DNA of 64,000 nucleotides from Streptomyces sp. NBC_01446 (lineage in GTDB: Bacteria; Actinomycetota; Actinomycetes; Streptomycetales; Streptomycetaceae): positions 3,378,501 to 3,442,500 of the forward strand of contig NZ_JAPEPO010000001.1 of assembly GCF_026340095.1 (NCBI RefSeq), written 5' to 3'. Both the position numbers and the translations under genes were made by a program. The notes beneath the pieces are model-generated. The model worked only from the letters and a program-made list of their open reading frames with translations, had not been told where the DNA came from and searched no databases. Of the stretch, positions 56,157-63,897 are shown piece by piece (position 1 is the first letter of the stretch; every line of letters begins with the position of its first letter).

Positions 56157-56882
56157 TCACTCCGGCAGGGCCGACGTCCCGACCGCCAGCGGAACGTACT
56201 TGGGGTCGAACATCAGGTTCCACCGGTCCTCCTTGAGGAGGGTGCCGTTCACCGCGAAGGACGGGGTGCCGGGCGCCTTGCCGGCCTCGTAGGCCTTCTC
56301 GGAGGCGGTGACGAAGGAGCGGTACTTCATGCCCTTCACCGCCGCGTCGAACTCGGCGCCGCGCAGGCCCTTCACCCGCGAGGCCATGCGGAGCAGGAAC
56401 GCGTCGGTGTAGCCGTCGACGGCCTCCTCGGGCTGCTCCTGGAAGAGGAGGTCGTGGTACTCGACGAACTTCCCCTGTTCCAGGGCGGCCCGCAGCGCGT
56501 TGGCCGCCTTCTTCGAGCCCTTGCCGCCCAGCCGGTCGTCGAGGAACGACGCCAGGGTGTACTCGGCCCTGACCTCGCCGTGGAGGGTCATCTTCCGCAG
56601 CGCGCCGGCGCCGCCGTCCTCCTCGAACTCACGGCAGACGGGGCACCGCAGGTCCTCATAGAGCCGTACGACGGTGTCCGCCTTCGATGACCCGACGACG
56701 ACCGTCGTGCCGTCGGCCGCGAGGTGTTCGGGCAGTTGCCCGGAACTCGCGTACCGCTCGGGCTTCTTGTCGACGGTCGCGTCCCCGCCGGACGCTCCCC
56801 GGCCGCACCTCACGGCGAGCATGCCCGTCAGCGCCGCCACCAGCACCGATATGGCGCCCCGGCGCCCTCTTCCACGCAGCAT
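56157..56882 (-). CDS. DsbA-like thioredoxin-fold protein, exported or membrane-anchored
   Basis: The 241-residue protein has a basic N-terminus and a hydrophobic segment at about 10-25 (AISVLVAALTGMLAV), so it is probably exported or anchored. The thioredoxin-fold domain has the active-site CPVC at 80-83 and the cis-Pro motif TPSF near 208. Helical-insert architecture fits the DsbA_2/VKOR-associated family. The lipobox is poor (AVRC). It is convergent with add. GGGAGGG precedes the ATG. Confidence 0.85.
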   Translation of the reverse strand: MLRGRGRRGAISVLVAALTGMLAVRCGRGASGGDATVDKKPERYASSGQLPEHLAADGTTVVVGSSKADTVVRLYEDLRCPVCREFEEDGGAGALRKMTLHGEVRAEYTLASFLDDRLGGKGSKKAANALRAALEQGKFVEYHDLLFQEQPEEAVDGYTDAFLLRMASRVKGLRGAEFDAAVKGMKYRSFVTASEKAYEAGKAPGTPSFAVNGTLLKEDRWNLMFDPKYVPLAVGTSALPE

Positions 56883-56913
56883 GATCTTGCCCTCCCCGGA
56901 AAGAACGGGAACT

Positions 56914-57510
56914 CTATGCGATCCCTGTGAGCAGGGTGTGGGCGAGGCCCGCGGCGAACTCGTCCAGCGGCTGCGGGGGCTTGCGGTCGGGGGCCATGTC
57001 GTACGCGAACGCGCGCTGGGCGCAGGCTCCGAGGAGGAGGGACGCGGCGGCGTAGGTGTCGGCGTCGCGGCGGACGCGGCCCGCGTCCTGCTCGGATCTG
57101 AGGTAGGCGTCCAGGCCCTGGATCGGGCGGTGGGGGCCCGCGCCCATTTCCCGCAGCGCCTCCTCGTGACGGCGCTTGAGCTGGGGTTCCGCGTACAGGG
57201 AGGCGGCCATCGGGAAGGTCTGCTCGTAGAAGAGGGCGGCCTCGCGGGCGATCTCCGTGAGGTTCTCCTCGACGCTCTTCGCGCCCGGCTCCTTGGACAG
57301 CTCGCTCAGGAGCGGTCCGAGCTTGGGCAGCCGTTCGCTGAGAACGGTCACGAACAGCTCTTCCTTGTTCGCGAAGTACTTGTAGAGCGCCGCTTCCGAA
57401 CAGTCCGCCGCCTTGGCGATCTCCTTGGTGGTGGCACGGGCGAGACCGATGCTCAGCATGAGTTCATGGGCGGCGTCGACGATGCGGACCCGGGCCGGCT
57501 TCTGATGCAT
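56914..57510 (-). CDS. TetR-family transcriptional regulator
   Basis: The 198-residue protein has the N-terminal helix-turn-helix: ATTKEIAKAADCSEAALYKYFANKEELF at about 25-52, in two family-typical blocks. The C-terminal ligand domain is unrecognised. It is divergent from the NAD(P)-binding gene at 57599, and two inverted repeats lie between them, so I infer that it represses itself and that neighbour. Confidence 0.92.
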   Translation of the reverse strand: MHQKPARVRIVDAAHELMLSIGLARATTKEIAKAADCSEAALYKYFANKEELFVTVLSERLPKLGPLLSELSKEPGAKSVEENLTEIAREAALFYEQTFPMAASLYAEPQLKRRHEEALREMGAGPHRPIQGLDAYLRSEQDAGRVRRDADTYAAASLLLGACAQRAFAYDMAPDRKPPQPLDEFAAGLAHTLLTGIA

Positions 57511-57538
57511 GCGGGCTCCAACCGAGCTTGACGAGCGG

Positions 57539-57578
57539 GTGAGTATCCACTCACTCTAGAGGGTGAGTGAACACTTAC
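57539..57578. promoter_or_regulatory. double operator for the adjacent TetR regulator
   Basis: Two copies of an inverted repeat are present: GTGAGT-ATCC-ACTCAC at 57539-57554 and GTGAGT-GAAC-ACTTAC at 57563-57578, 24 bp apart. They lie in the 88-bp divergent gap, as expected for a locally acting TetR. Confidence 0.7.
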
Positions 57579-57598
57579 CCACCCTAGGAGGGTGCGCC

Positions 57599-58231
57599 AT
57601 GAGGATCACTGTTTTCGGGGCGACCGGCGGTATCGGCCAGGAGATCGTCCAGCAGGCACTGGCATCGGGCCATCAGGTCACCGCGGTGGTCCGCGACCCC
57701 GCGCGGTTCACGGTGACGGGCGCGGGCCTGGAGGTGTTCCGGGCGGATGTGCGGGACCCCGAGGCGCTGCGCCCCGCGGTCGCCGGGCGCGACGCGGTCC
57801 TGTCCGGGCTCGGCGCCCGCAGGCGCGCCGACGCGGGCATCGCGGCCGAGCTGACCCGGTCGGTTCTGGGCGCGGTGGAGGCCGAGGACGTACGGCGTCT
57901 GCTCGTCGTGAGCGCGGCGCCGGTAGGCCCCGAGCCCGAGCGCTCACCGCTCGTCGACCGCGCCATGCTCGGCGTCATCAACTCGCTGCTCAAGCCCGTC
58001 TACGACGATCTGCGGGCCATGGAGGGCGAGCTCGCGGCCAGCGCCACCGACTGGACCTCCGTACGCCCGCCGAAGCTCACGAACAAGCCGCTCACGGGCA
58101 CGTACCGGACCGTGGTCGGCGGGAATCCGCGCAGCGGCCGGAGCATCTCGCGGGCCGACGTGGCCCACGCGATGCTGGCGATGATCGACGACCCCGCGAC
58201 GGTCAAGCAGGGCGTGGGGGTCGCCTACTAG
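57599..58231 (+). CDS. NAD(P)-binding protein, NmrA/SDR-type
   Basis: The 210-residue protein begins with a Rossmann motif, MRITVFGATGGIGQEIVQQA, and has DVRDPEAL and the SAAPVG region but no clear YxxxK catalytic pair. That fits NmrA-like or atypical SDR proteins that reduce quinones or sense NADPH. The ATG at 57599 has GGAGGG 7 nt upstream. It is probably controlled by the divergent TetR regulator. Confidence 0.85.
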   Translation: MRITVFGATGGIGQEIVQQALASGHQVTAVVRDPARFTVTGAGLEVFRADVRDPEALRPAVAGRDAVLSGLGARRRADAGIAAELTRSVLGAVEAEDVRRLLVVSAAPVGPEPERSPLVDRAMLGVINSLLKPVYDDLRAMEGELAASATDWTSVRPPKLTNKPLTGTYRTVVGGNPRSGRSISRADVAHAMLAMIDDPATVKQGVGVAY

Positions 58232-58259
58232 CGGGGCACCGGGCGGGTCAGAAGGCGGG

Positions 58260-59315
58260 TCAGAGGGACACGCCCACCGTGACCGGCTCGTTGACCAGCG
58301 TCACGCCGAAGGCGTCGTGGACGCCGGCCACGACCTCGCGGGCGAGCGCGAGGAGGTCATCGGTGGTCGCCTCGCCGCGATTGGTGAGGGCGAGCGTGTG
58401 CTTGGTGGAGATACGGGCGGGCCCGCTGCCGTAGCCCTTGGTGAAGCCCGCCTTGTCGATGAGCCAGGCCGCCGAGGTCTTCACGCGGGCCTCGCCGGCC
58501 GGGAAGGCGGGCGGGGCGGTGTCGGGGCCGAGACGGTCCGCCACGCGCGCGTGGAAGGCGGCGAACTCCTCCTCGGTGAGGATCGGGTTGGTGAAGAACG
58601 ACCCGGCCGACCAGGTGTCGTGGTCCTCGGGGTCGAGCACCATGCCCTTGCCCGCGCGCAGCTTCAGGACCGTCTCGCGGGCGAGGGCCGCGGGGACCCG
58701 GTCGCCCGCCTCGACGCCGAGGGTGCGGGCCGTCTCGGGATACTTGATGGGGGCACTCATGCCGCCCGCGTCCTCGAGCCCGAACCGCACGCGCAGCACC
58801 ACGAAGCGGTCGGGATCGGCCTTGAAACGGCTGTGCCGGTACGAGAACGCGCACTCCTCGTTCGGAATCGTGACCGTCTCGTCGGCCTTCCGGTCGTACG
58901 CGATCACTTCGGTGATCGTCGACGAGACCTCCTGGCCGTACGCGCCCACGTTCTGGATCGGCGTCGCGCCGGCGGAGCCGGGGATTCCGGCGAGGCACTC
59001 GATGCCCGCGAGGCCGGCCTCGACGGTGCGGGCGACCGCGTCGGTCCACACCTCGCCGGCCGCGAGCTCAAGGCTCGCACCGTCGAGCGAGAAGCCTTTC
59101 GTGGCGATCCGCAGGGCCGTGCCCGCGAAGCCCTTGTCGCCGATGACCAGGTTGCTGCCACCGCCGACGATCAGCAGCGGTGTGCCCTCCGCGTCGGCCT
59201 CACGGACGGCGGCGATCACCTCGTCGTCGGTCGTCGCCGTCAGCAGCCGTGCCGCGGGGCCGCCGAGGCGGAAGGTGGTCAGGGGGGCGAGGGGGGCGTC
59301 GTGGAGTTCCTGCAC
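58260..59315 (-). CDS. murB: UDP-N-acetylenolpyruvoylglucosamine reductase
   Basis: MurB reduces UDP-GlcNAc-enolpyruvate to UDP-MurNAc using NADPH and FAD. The 351-residue type I enzyme shows the FAD-binding LIVGGGSNLVIGD, NVGAYGQEV, the YRHSRFK segment and the active-site Ser in SAGSFFTNPI. The GTG at 59315 has no Shine-Dalgarno sequence, and TACTCT lies 7 nt upstream, suggesting a leaderless transcript. Confidence 0.96.
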   Translation of the reverse strand: MQELHDAPLAPLTTFRLGGPAARLLTATTDDEVIAAVREADAEGTPLLIVGGGSNLVIGDKGFAGTALRIATKGFSLDGASLELAAGEVWTDAVARTVEAGLAGIECLAGIPGSAGATPIQNVGAYGQEVSSTITEVIAYDRKADETVTIPNEECAFSYRHSRFKADPDRFVVLRVRFGLEDAGGMSAPIKYPETARTLGVEAGDRVPAALARETVLKLRAGKGMVLDPEDHDTWSAGSFFTNPILTEEEFAAFHARVADRLGPDTAPPAFPAGEARVKTSAAWLIDKAGFTKGYGSGPARISTKHTLALTNRGEATTDDLLALAREVVAGVHDAFGVTLVNEPVTVGVSL

Positions 59316-59322
59316 GCGCCCA

Positions 59323-59328
59323 AGAGTA
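59323..59328 (-). promoter_or_regulatory. putative -10 box TACTCT for leaderless murB
   Basis: TACTCT lies 7 nt before the murB GTG. The -35 position falls inside the terminator of the upstream gene and has no consensus. Confidence 0.4.
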
Positions 59329-59329
59329 C

Positions 59330-59365
59330 GAGAACGGCCCCACCGGTCGTGGCGGGGCCGTTCTC
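59330..59365 (-). terminator. terminator hairpin between the DUF3291 gene and murB
   Basis: A perfect 12-bp stem (GAGAACGGCCCC and its complement) with a 12-nt loop lies immediately upstream of the murB -10 box. Confidence 0.8.
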
Positions 59366-59436
59366 TCGTACGTATTTGGGGTCCTGCTTGTCCGTGGTCC
59401 TGCGCGGCGCGCGGATCGGTCCTGCGCGGCGCGCGG

Positions 59437-59817
59437 TCACGACAGGCGCCGCAGCGCCTCCGCCCAGTCGAGCGGCAGCTCGTCCGTGGTGGTCTGCCAG
59501 CGCACGAACTTCGCGTCCTTCATCTGTGAGCGCAGAGCACCGGCCGTGGGGCCGTGGGGCGCCGAGCCCGCGAAGCGCTTCAGCGCGTCGGGCGACTCCC
59601 AGGCGGACAGGGTCCAGAAGGTCCGCCGCAGGGGCGCCGCCTTCACGGAGGCCCCGTACGCGCCGGGCGCCTTGCTCACCTGGCGCCAGACAGAGGGGGT
59701 CTTCGCGAAGAAACGGAGGGCGCCCCACAGGGTGCGGGTCTCGAAGCGGGAGGCCATGACGTGGACCTCGGCGCCGGTCGGCGGGGTGTTCGGGACGGTC
59801 CAGGGCAGCGTGGGCAT
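59437..59817 (-). CDS. DUF3291-like protein
   Basis: The 126-residue protein has a dimeric alpha/beta-barrel pattern. It runs VMASRFETRTLWGALRFFAK at about 20-39, then FWTLSAWESPDALKRFA near 67-83, and ends with a WQTTTDELPLDWAEAL segment. This resembles DUF3291 and antibiotic-biosynthesis-monooxygenase-fold proteins. The function is unknown. It lies 42 nt after the MFS gene and may be co-transcribed with it. Confidence 0.7.
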   Translation of the reverse strand: MPTLPWTVPNTPPTGAEVHVMASRFETRTLWGALRFFAKTPSVWRQVSKAPGAYGASVKAAPLRRTFWTLSAWESPDALKRFAGSAPHGPTAGALRSQMKDAKFVRWQTTTDELPLDWAEALRRLS

Positions 59818-59859
59818 GACGGGCTCCTTCGGGGAGTGCCGGTTCGATGCGGGGCGTTC

Positions 59860-61305
59860 TCAGTGCGAGGCGGTCTCCAGGACCGGGGCGGACTCGGGCG
59901 CGGGCTCGCTCCGGAGTCCCTCGGCCGCGCGCCGGCGGGACGGGATGAACAGGGCGGCGGCTCCCGCGACGGCCACCGTGGCCGCGCCCACCCACAGCGC
60001 GGGCTGGATGCCGTCCACGAAGTTCTGCGCGGGCTCGTAGCCGCCCTGAGCCGCGAAGATCGACGACATCACGGCGATGCCGAGCGCTCCGCCCACCTCG
60101 CGCAGCGCGTTGTTCGTGCCGGACGCGATGCCCTGTTCCTGCGGACGGACGCTGGACATGACCAGGTTGGAGGCGGGGGCGAAGTAGAGGGACATCCCGA
60201 TGCCGTTGATGATCAGGGCGGGCAGCTGGGCGGTGTACGAGGCGTCGACGGCGATCACGGAGGCGTAGTAGGCGAGGCCCGCGGCCTGGAGGAAGAGGCC
60301 CGTGGCGACGACCAGGCGGCCGCCGATCCGGTCGGAGAGGTACCCCGCGATCGGCGAGACGAGCATCGGCATGCCGGTCCAGGGCAGCATGCGCAGGCCC
60401 GCCTCGGTGGGCGAGTAGCCGAGGACGCCCTGCATGTACTGGCTGAGCAGGAAGATCGAGCCGAACATCCCGAGGAACATCAGCAGGCTGGCCGCGTTGA
60501 TCCCGGCGAAGGCGCGGGAGCGGAAGAGGCGCATCGGCAGCATCGCGTTCCTGGCGCGGGTGCCGTGCAGGGCGAAGGCGACGAGCAGGGCGCCGCCGGC
60601 GAACAGGCCCAGCAGGACGAGCCCGCTGGTCCAGCCGTCACGGGGCGCGCGGACCAGGGCGTACACGATGCCGAAGAGGCCGCTGCTGGCGAGCAGGGTG
60701 CCGACCAGGTCGAGGCGGGCGCCGGTGCCGTACGACTCGTTCAGGCGCAGCCGGGCGAGCGGGAGCAGGGCGAGGCCGAGCGGGACGTTCAGCCAGAAGA
60801 TCCAGTGCCAGGAGACGTGCTCGGTGAGGCTGCCGCCGATCAGCGGCCCGCTCGCGACCGCGAGCCCGTTGACGGCGCCCCAGATCCCGTACGCCATCCC
60901 GCGCTTCGCCACCGGGACGGCCGCGGTCAGCAGAGTGAGCGTCAGCGGCATCATGATCGCGGCGCCGACGCCCTGGACCGCGCGGGCGGCGATCAGCGAG
61001 TCGATGCCTGGTGCCATGGCCGCGGCGGCGGACGCGCCGGTGAAGACGGTGAGGCCGACGAGGAAGAGCCGGCGGCGGCCGAACCGGTCTCCCAGGGCCG
61101 CGCCGAACATCAGCAGCACGGCGAAGGTGAGCGTGTAGGCGCTGACCGTCCACTCCAGGTCGTCGAGCGCTCCGCCGAGGTCCTTGCGGATGGAGGGCAG
61201 AGCGGTGGTGACGACGAGGTTGTCGAGGGCCGCCATGAATCCGGCGACGCTGGTGATGACGAGGGCCCAGACGGCTCCCCCGCGGCGTGCTGTCTGCTGT
61301 GACAT
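59860..61305 (-). CDS. MFS drug-efflux transporter, DHA2 (14-TM) type
   Basis: The 481-residue membrane protein has the 14-TM drug:H+ antiporter signature ALDNLVVTTALPSIRKDL near residues 25-42, motif A GDRFGRRRLFLVG and motif C-like GPLIGGSLTEHVSWHWIFWL. A drug or metabolite is the likely substrate, exported with proton exchange. An operator matching that of the upstream TetR gene lies before its start, so it is probably de-repressed by a ligand of that regulator. Confidence 0.92.
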   Translation of the reverse strand: MSQQTARRGGAVWALVITSVAGFMAALDNLVVTTALPSIRKDLGGALDDLEWTVSAYTLTFAVLLMFGAALGDRFGRRRLFLVGLTVFTGASAAAAMAPGIDSLIAARAVQGVGAAIMMPLTLTLLTAAVPVAKRGMAYGIWGAVNGLAVASGPLIGGSLTEHVSWHWIFWLNVPLGLALLPLARLRLNESYGTGARLDLVGTLLASSGLFGIVYALVRAPRDGWTSGLVLLGLFAGGALLVAFALHGTRARNAMLPMRLFRSRAFAGINAASLLMFLGMFGSIFLLSQYMQGVLGYSPTEAGLRMLPWTGMPMLVSPIAGYLSDRIGGRLVVATGLFLQAAGLAYYASVIAVDASYTAQLPALIINGIGMSLYFAPASNLVMSSVRPQEQGIASGTNNALREVGGALGIAVMSSIFAAQGGYEPAQNFVDGIQPALWVGAATVAVAGAAALFIPSRRRAAEGLRSEPAPESAPVLETASH

Positions 61306-61323
61306 CGTTCCCCCGGAACGTTG

Positions 61324-61345
61324 GTTAGTTATTGATGACTAACTT
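61324..61345 (-). promoter_or_regulatory. TetR operator before the MFS gene
   Basis: The minus-strand sequence AAGTTAGTCATCAATAACTA (continuing AC) is an inverted repeat with TTAGT/ACTAA arms. It matches 18 of 22 positions of the operator at 61996-62017 and lies 19 nt upstream of the MFS start codon. Confidence 0.7.
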
Positions 61346-61419
61346 CCACGGGCATGGAGAGGCCGACGACCTCCATGGACACCCGCCCCTGGCTCCCCGT
61401 GCTCAGCCGCCGACTACTG

Positions 61420-61989
61420 CTAGTGCTCCAGGCGCCCCTTGGCGCGAGCCGAGGGGTACAGCCCTTCCCAGATCCGGTGCTCCGAGGGGAACCCCATGGA
61501 GACCAGGACATTGATCAGCATTCCGTAGGCCATGAACGTCGTCGTCGTGTCCACGTCCGCCCCCAGGGGCAGATGCGCCGCCTCCCAGAGCTTCATCCAC
61601 TCGGCGCGGACCGCCTCGCCGAACTCGTGGTCACCGGCCGCCTCGGCGGCGGCAACCGCGACGTACACCTGCATCTGCATCATGAGCCGCTCGGGATCCC
61701 TGGCGATGACGTCGGTGTACGCGTTCGCCATGGCGTCCAGGGCTTCCTCACCCTCCAGCCCTTCGGCGGCCTCGGCGAAGAGCCGCGTCGCATCCTGTAC
61801 GCAACGGGTCGCCGCCGCGAGGAAGATGGCCTTCTTCCCCGGGAAGAGCCGGAACAGATACGGCTGCGAGACACCCACCCGCTTGGCGATCGCCTCAGTG
61901 GAGGTGCCGTAGTAGCCACCCCTCGCGAACTCGCTCATCGCCGCGCGGATGACGCTCTCGCGTCGCTCGTCTGCGCTCATCCTGACCAT
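61420..61989 (-). CDS. TetR-family transcriptional regulator
   Basis: The 189-residue protein has the N-terminal DNA-binding region: RRESVIRAAMSEFARGGYYG at 9-28, then STEAIAKRVGVSQPYLFRLF near 29-48. The C-terminal ligand pocket is hydrophobic. The ATG at 61989 lies 6 nt after a -10 box without a Shine-Dalgarno sequence, so it appears leaderless. It precedes the MFS gene on the same strand; both carry the same operator. Confidence 0.93.
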   Translation of the reverse strand: MVRMSADERRESVIRAAMSEFARGGYYGTSTEAIAKRVGVSQPYLFRLFPGKKAIFLAAATRCVQDATRLFAEAAEGLEGEEALDAMANAYTDVIARDPERLMMQMQVYVAVAAAEAAGDHEFGEAVRAEWMKLWEAAHLPLGADVDTTTTFMAYGMLINVLVSMGFPSEHRIWEGLYPSARAKGRLEH

Positions 61990-61995
61990 GCGGCT

Positions 61996-62025
61996 AAGTT
62001 AGTGGTCAATCACTACCTATGTCAA
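61996..62025 (-). promoter_or_regulatory. tetR promoter TTGACA-18-TAACTT overlapped by its operator
   Basis: TTGACA (62020-62025) and TAACTT (61996-62001) on the minus strand are 18 bp apart. The inverted repeat AAGTTAGTGGTCAATCACTA (continuing CC, 61996-62017) covers the spacer and the -10 box, so repressor binding would block polymerase. Confidence 0.75.
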
Positions 62026-62062
62026 GCGTCACATCTCGACTGCCGCGAAGGCGTACGAGTCG

Positions 62063-62104
62063 TGCCTACGAGTAGCTGCCTACGAGTGAGTCCTGCCTAC
62101 GAGT
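62063..62104. repeat. three copies of an 11-bp repeat
   Basis: TGCCTACGAGT occurs at 62063-62073, 62077-62087 and 62094-62104, with a degenerate copy ending near 62060. It lies just beyond the hadB terminator. The function is unknown. Confidence 0.75.
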
Positions 62105-62139
62105 AAGGGGCACCCCGCAATGGAGGGTGCCCCTTACTC
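62101..62139 (-). terminator. terminator hairpin after hadB
   Basis: A perfect 15-bp stem (GAGTAAGGGGCACCC and its complement) with a 9-nt loop begins 21 nt after the stop of the MaoC gene. Confidence 0.88.
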
Positions 62140-62159
62140 AGGTTGCTACGGAGCAGCAG

Positions 62160-62588
62160 TTACGCCAGCTGCACAACCGCCCGCGACATGCCGAGCACCT
62201 TCTGGCCCGCGCTCGTCGCGACGAGGTCGACGCGGACGCGGCCGTCGTCGAGCTTGGCGGCGATCTTGCCGCTGACCTCGATCGTCGCGCCCTTGTCGTC
62301 GTTCGGGACGATGACCGGCTTGGTGAAACGCACGCCGTACTCCACGACAGCGGCCGGGTCACCGACCCAGTCGGTCACGACGCGGATCGCCTCGGCCATG
62401 GTGAACATGCCGTGGGCGATGACGTCCGGGAGCCCGACCTCGACCGCGAACTTCTCGTTCCAGTGGATCGGGTTGAAGTCCCCGGAGGCGCCCGCGTACT
62501 GCACGAGCGTGGCGCGGGTCACGGGGAACGCCTGGGCCGGCAGCTCCGTGCCGATCTCCACGTCCGCGTACTGAATCGTCGTCGTCAT
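62160..62588 (-). CDS. MaoC-family dehydratase (HadB-like)
   Basis: A hot-dog-fold (R)-specific hydratase/dehydratase of 142 residues. The catalytic Asp/His motif is YAGASGDFNPIHWNEKFA near 29-46, followed by IAHGMF. I chose the ATG at 62588, with GAGGGGG 7 nt upstream. A GTG two codons earlier overlaps the hadA stop and is possible. With the preceding gene it should form a heterodimer acting on 3-hydroxyacyl-ACP or -CoA; a role in fatty-acid or related elongation is inferred. Confidence 0.88.
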   Translation of the reverse strand: MTTTIQYADVEIGTELPAQAFPVTRATLVQYAGASGDFNPIHWNEKFAVEVGLPDVIAHGMFTMAEAIRVVTDWVGDPAAVVEYGVRFTKPVIVPNDDKGATIEVSGKIAAKLDDGRVRVDLVATSAGQKVLGMSRAVVQLA

Positions 62589-62590
62589 GG

Positions 62591-63043
62591 TCACGCCCCC
62601 TCGGCCGCGCGCGACACGAGCTTGGTGTACGCGGTCACGACGTGCTCGCCGGCCTCGTCGTGGACCTCGCCGCGGATGTCCAGGATGTCGTTGCCCGCAA
62701 GGGACTTGATCGCCTCGATCGTCGAGGTCACGGTGAGCCGGTCACCGGCGCGCACCGGGCGTGTGTACGCGAACTTCTGGTCGCCGTGCACGACGCGGCT
62801 GTAGTCGAGGCCCAGCTGCGGATCCTCGATCACCTGGCCCGCGGCCTTGAACGTGATGGCGAACACAAAGGTCGGCGGAGCGATCACATCGGAGTGGCCG
62901 AGCGCCTTGGCCGCCTCCGGATCGACGTAGGCGGGATTGGCGTCCCGCACCGCCTCCGCGAACTCACGGATCTTCTCCCGGCCGACCTCATAGGGGTCGG
63001 TGGGCGGGTAGGACCGTCCCACGAAGGACTGGTCGAGCGCCAT
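62591..63043 (-). CDS. MaoC-type N-terminal-domain dehydratase subunit (HadA-like, UPF0336)
   Basis: The 150-residue hot-dog protein has the FVGRSYPPTDPYEVGREKIR opening and DANPAYVDPEAAKALGHSDV, followed by APPTFVF. It lacks the D-x-N-x-x-H catalytic motif, as expected for the non-catalytic partner. GGAGGTG precedes the ATG. It lies immediately upstream of the catalytic subunit. Confidence 0.88.
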   Translation of the reverse strand: MALDQSFVGRSYPPTDPYEVGREKIREFAEAVRDANPAYVDPEAAKALGHSDVIAPPTFVFAITFKAAGQVIEDPQLGLDYSRVVHGDQKFAYTRPVRAGDRLTVTSTIEAIKSLAGNDILDIRGEVHDEAGEHVVTAYTKLVSRAAEGA

Positions 63044-63119
63044 GGACTCGGCACCTCCTGGATTTGCGCTGTTGCCGGATGTTGCCGGATCTTACGGCCG
63101 GCCGCACACGCGATAACGA

Positions 63120-63156
63120 CATGAGGCCGCCCCCTCGGTAAGGGGACGGCCTCATG
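63120..63156 (-). terminator. terminator hairpin between rpmG and hadA
   Basis: Arms CATGAGGCCG/CGGCCTCATG and an inner CCCCT/AGGGG pair form a 15-bp stem with one mismatch and a 5-nt loop, 12 nt after the rpmG stop. Confidence 0.85.
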
Positions 63157-63168
63157 TACGAGCCTGAG

Positions 63169-63333
63169 TTAGCGCGTTTCGCGGTGCGCCGTGTGCTGGT
63201 TGCAGCGCGGGCAGTGCTTCTTCATCTCAAGACGGTCCGGGTCGTTACGCCGGTTCTTCTTGGTGATGTAGTTCCGCTCCTTGCACTCCACGCAGGCCAG
63301 CGTGATCTTCGGGCGGACGTCGGTGGCAGCCAC
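63169..63333 (-). CDS. rpmG: 50S ribosomal protein L33 (zinc-binding form)
   Basis: The 54-residue L33 has CVEC and CPRC zinc ligands, KERNYITKKNRRNDPDRLE and the HTAHRETR end. The GTG at 63333 has AAGGAG 8-9 nt upstream; the longer upstream frame has no homology. A possible promoter -10 (TACTAT, 63376-63381) lies between it and tRNA-Met. Confidence 0.97.
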   Translation of the reverse strand: MAATDVRPKITLACVECKERNYITKKNRRNDPDRLEMKKHCPRCNQHTAHRETR

Positions 63334-63420
63334 GTGAGTGCTCCTTGGACGGACGGTTGACGGATGAACGCATGAATAGTAGCCGACCGGAGGACCGACC
63401 CCACAATCGGCTACTGTGTG

Positions 63421-63493
63421 TAGCGGTGACCGGACTTGAACCGGTGACACAGCGATTATGAGCCGCTTGCTCTACCGACTGAGCTACACCGCT
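63421..63493 (-). tRNA. tRNA-Met (CAT), elongator type
   Basis: The 73-nt gene begins AGCGGTGTAGCTCAGTCGG and its acceptor pairs with CACCGCT. The anticodon loop CTCATAA gives CAT. The 1-72 pair is A-T, so this is not an initiator by the usual C-A mismatch rule. A lysidine-modified Ile tRNA is the alternative, but the location beside rpmG favours Met. Confidence 0.9.
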
Positions 63494-63538
63494 TTGATGC
63501 GATGCCCCTCACCCGAAGGTGAGGGAACTTCACACCAG

Positions 63539-63611
63539 AGCCCCAATACGGAATCGAACCGTAGACCTTCTCCTTACCATGGAGACGCTCTACCGACTGA
63601 GCTATTGGGGC
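63539..63611 (-). tRNA. tRNA-Thr (GGT)
   Basis: The 73-nt cloverleaf begins GCCCCAATAGCTCAGTCGG and pairs with TTGGGGC. The anticodon stem TCTCC/GGAGA encloses ATGGTAA, giving GGT. The T arm GGTTCGATTCC is intact. It lies 45 nt upstream of tRNA-Met on the same strand and is probably co-transcribed. Confidence 0.95.
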
Positions 63612-63793
63612 GAGCGATGAAGACATTACACGCTCGCCTGCCGATCGCCCAAATCCGTTTCGCGGCCGCCGCCCAGGGGCAGGACCGCGGCCCTTCCGGA
63701 GCCGCAACAGCCGCTCACGGCCGCCTCATCGGCACCGCGCACCACAGCAGTACGACTATTGCGCTCCTCCGCGAAGCGGGCCTGCCGCAGCTC

Positions 63794-63799
63794 TAGGCT
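63794..63799 (+). promoter_or_regulatory. possible -10 box TAGGCT upstream of the truncated gene
   Basis: TAGGCT matches the frequent Streptomyces -10 and lies about 100 bp before the ATG at 63898. No clear -35 was found. Confidence 0.3.
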
Positions 63800-63897
63800 C
63801 GACCCGCGCTGCGTGATCTTGTACGCCCTTCCGGCCCGCCCCGGTTCGGGGGCGGCCCCCGCCCACGCGGCCGCCGCCCCCGAACCCCAGGAGCGCG

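Noticed and set aside
63421..63611. The tRNA-Met/tRNA-Thr pair as a phage or ICE attachment site
   Set aside because: No integrase, no direct repeat of a tRNA 3' end and no mobile genes are seen in the window.
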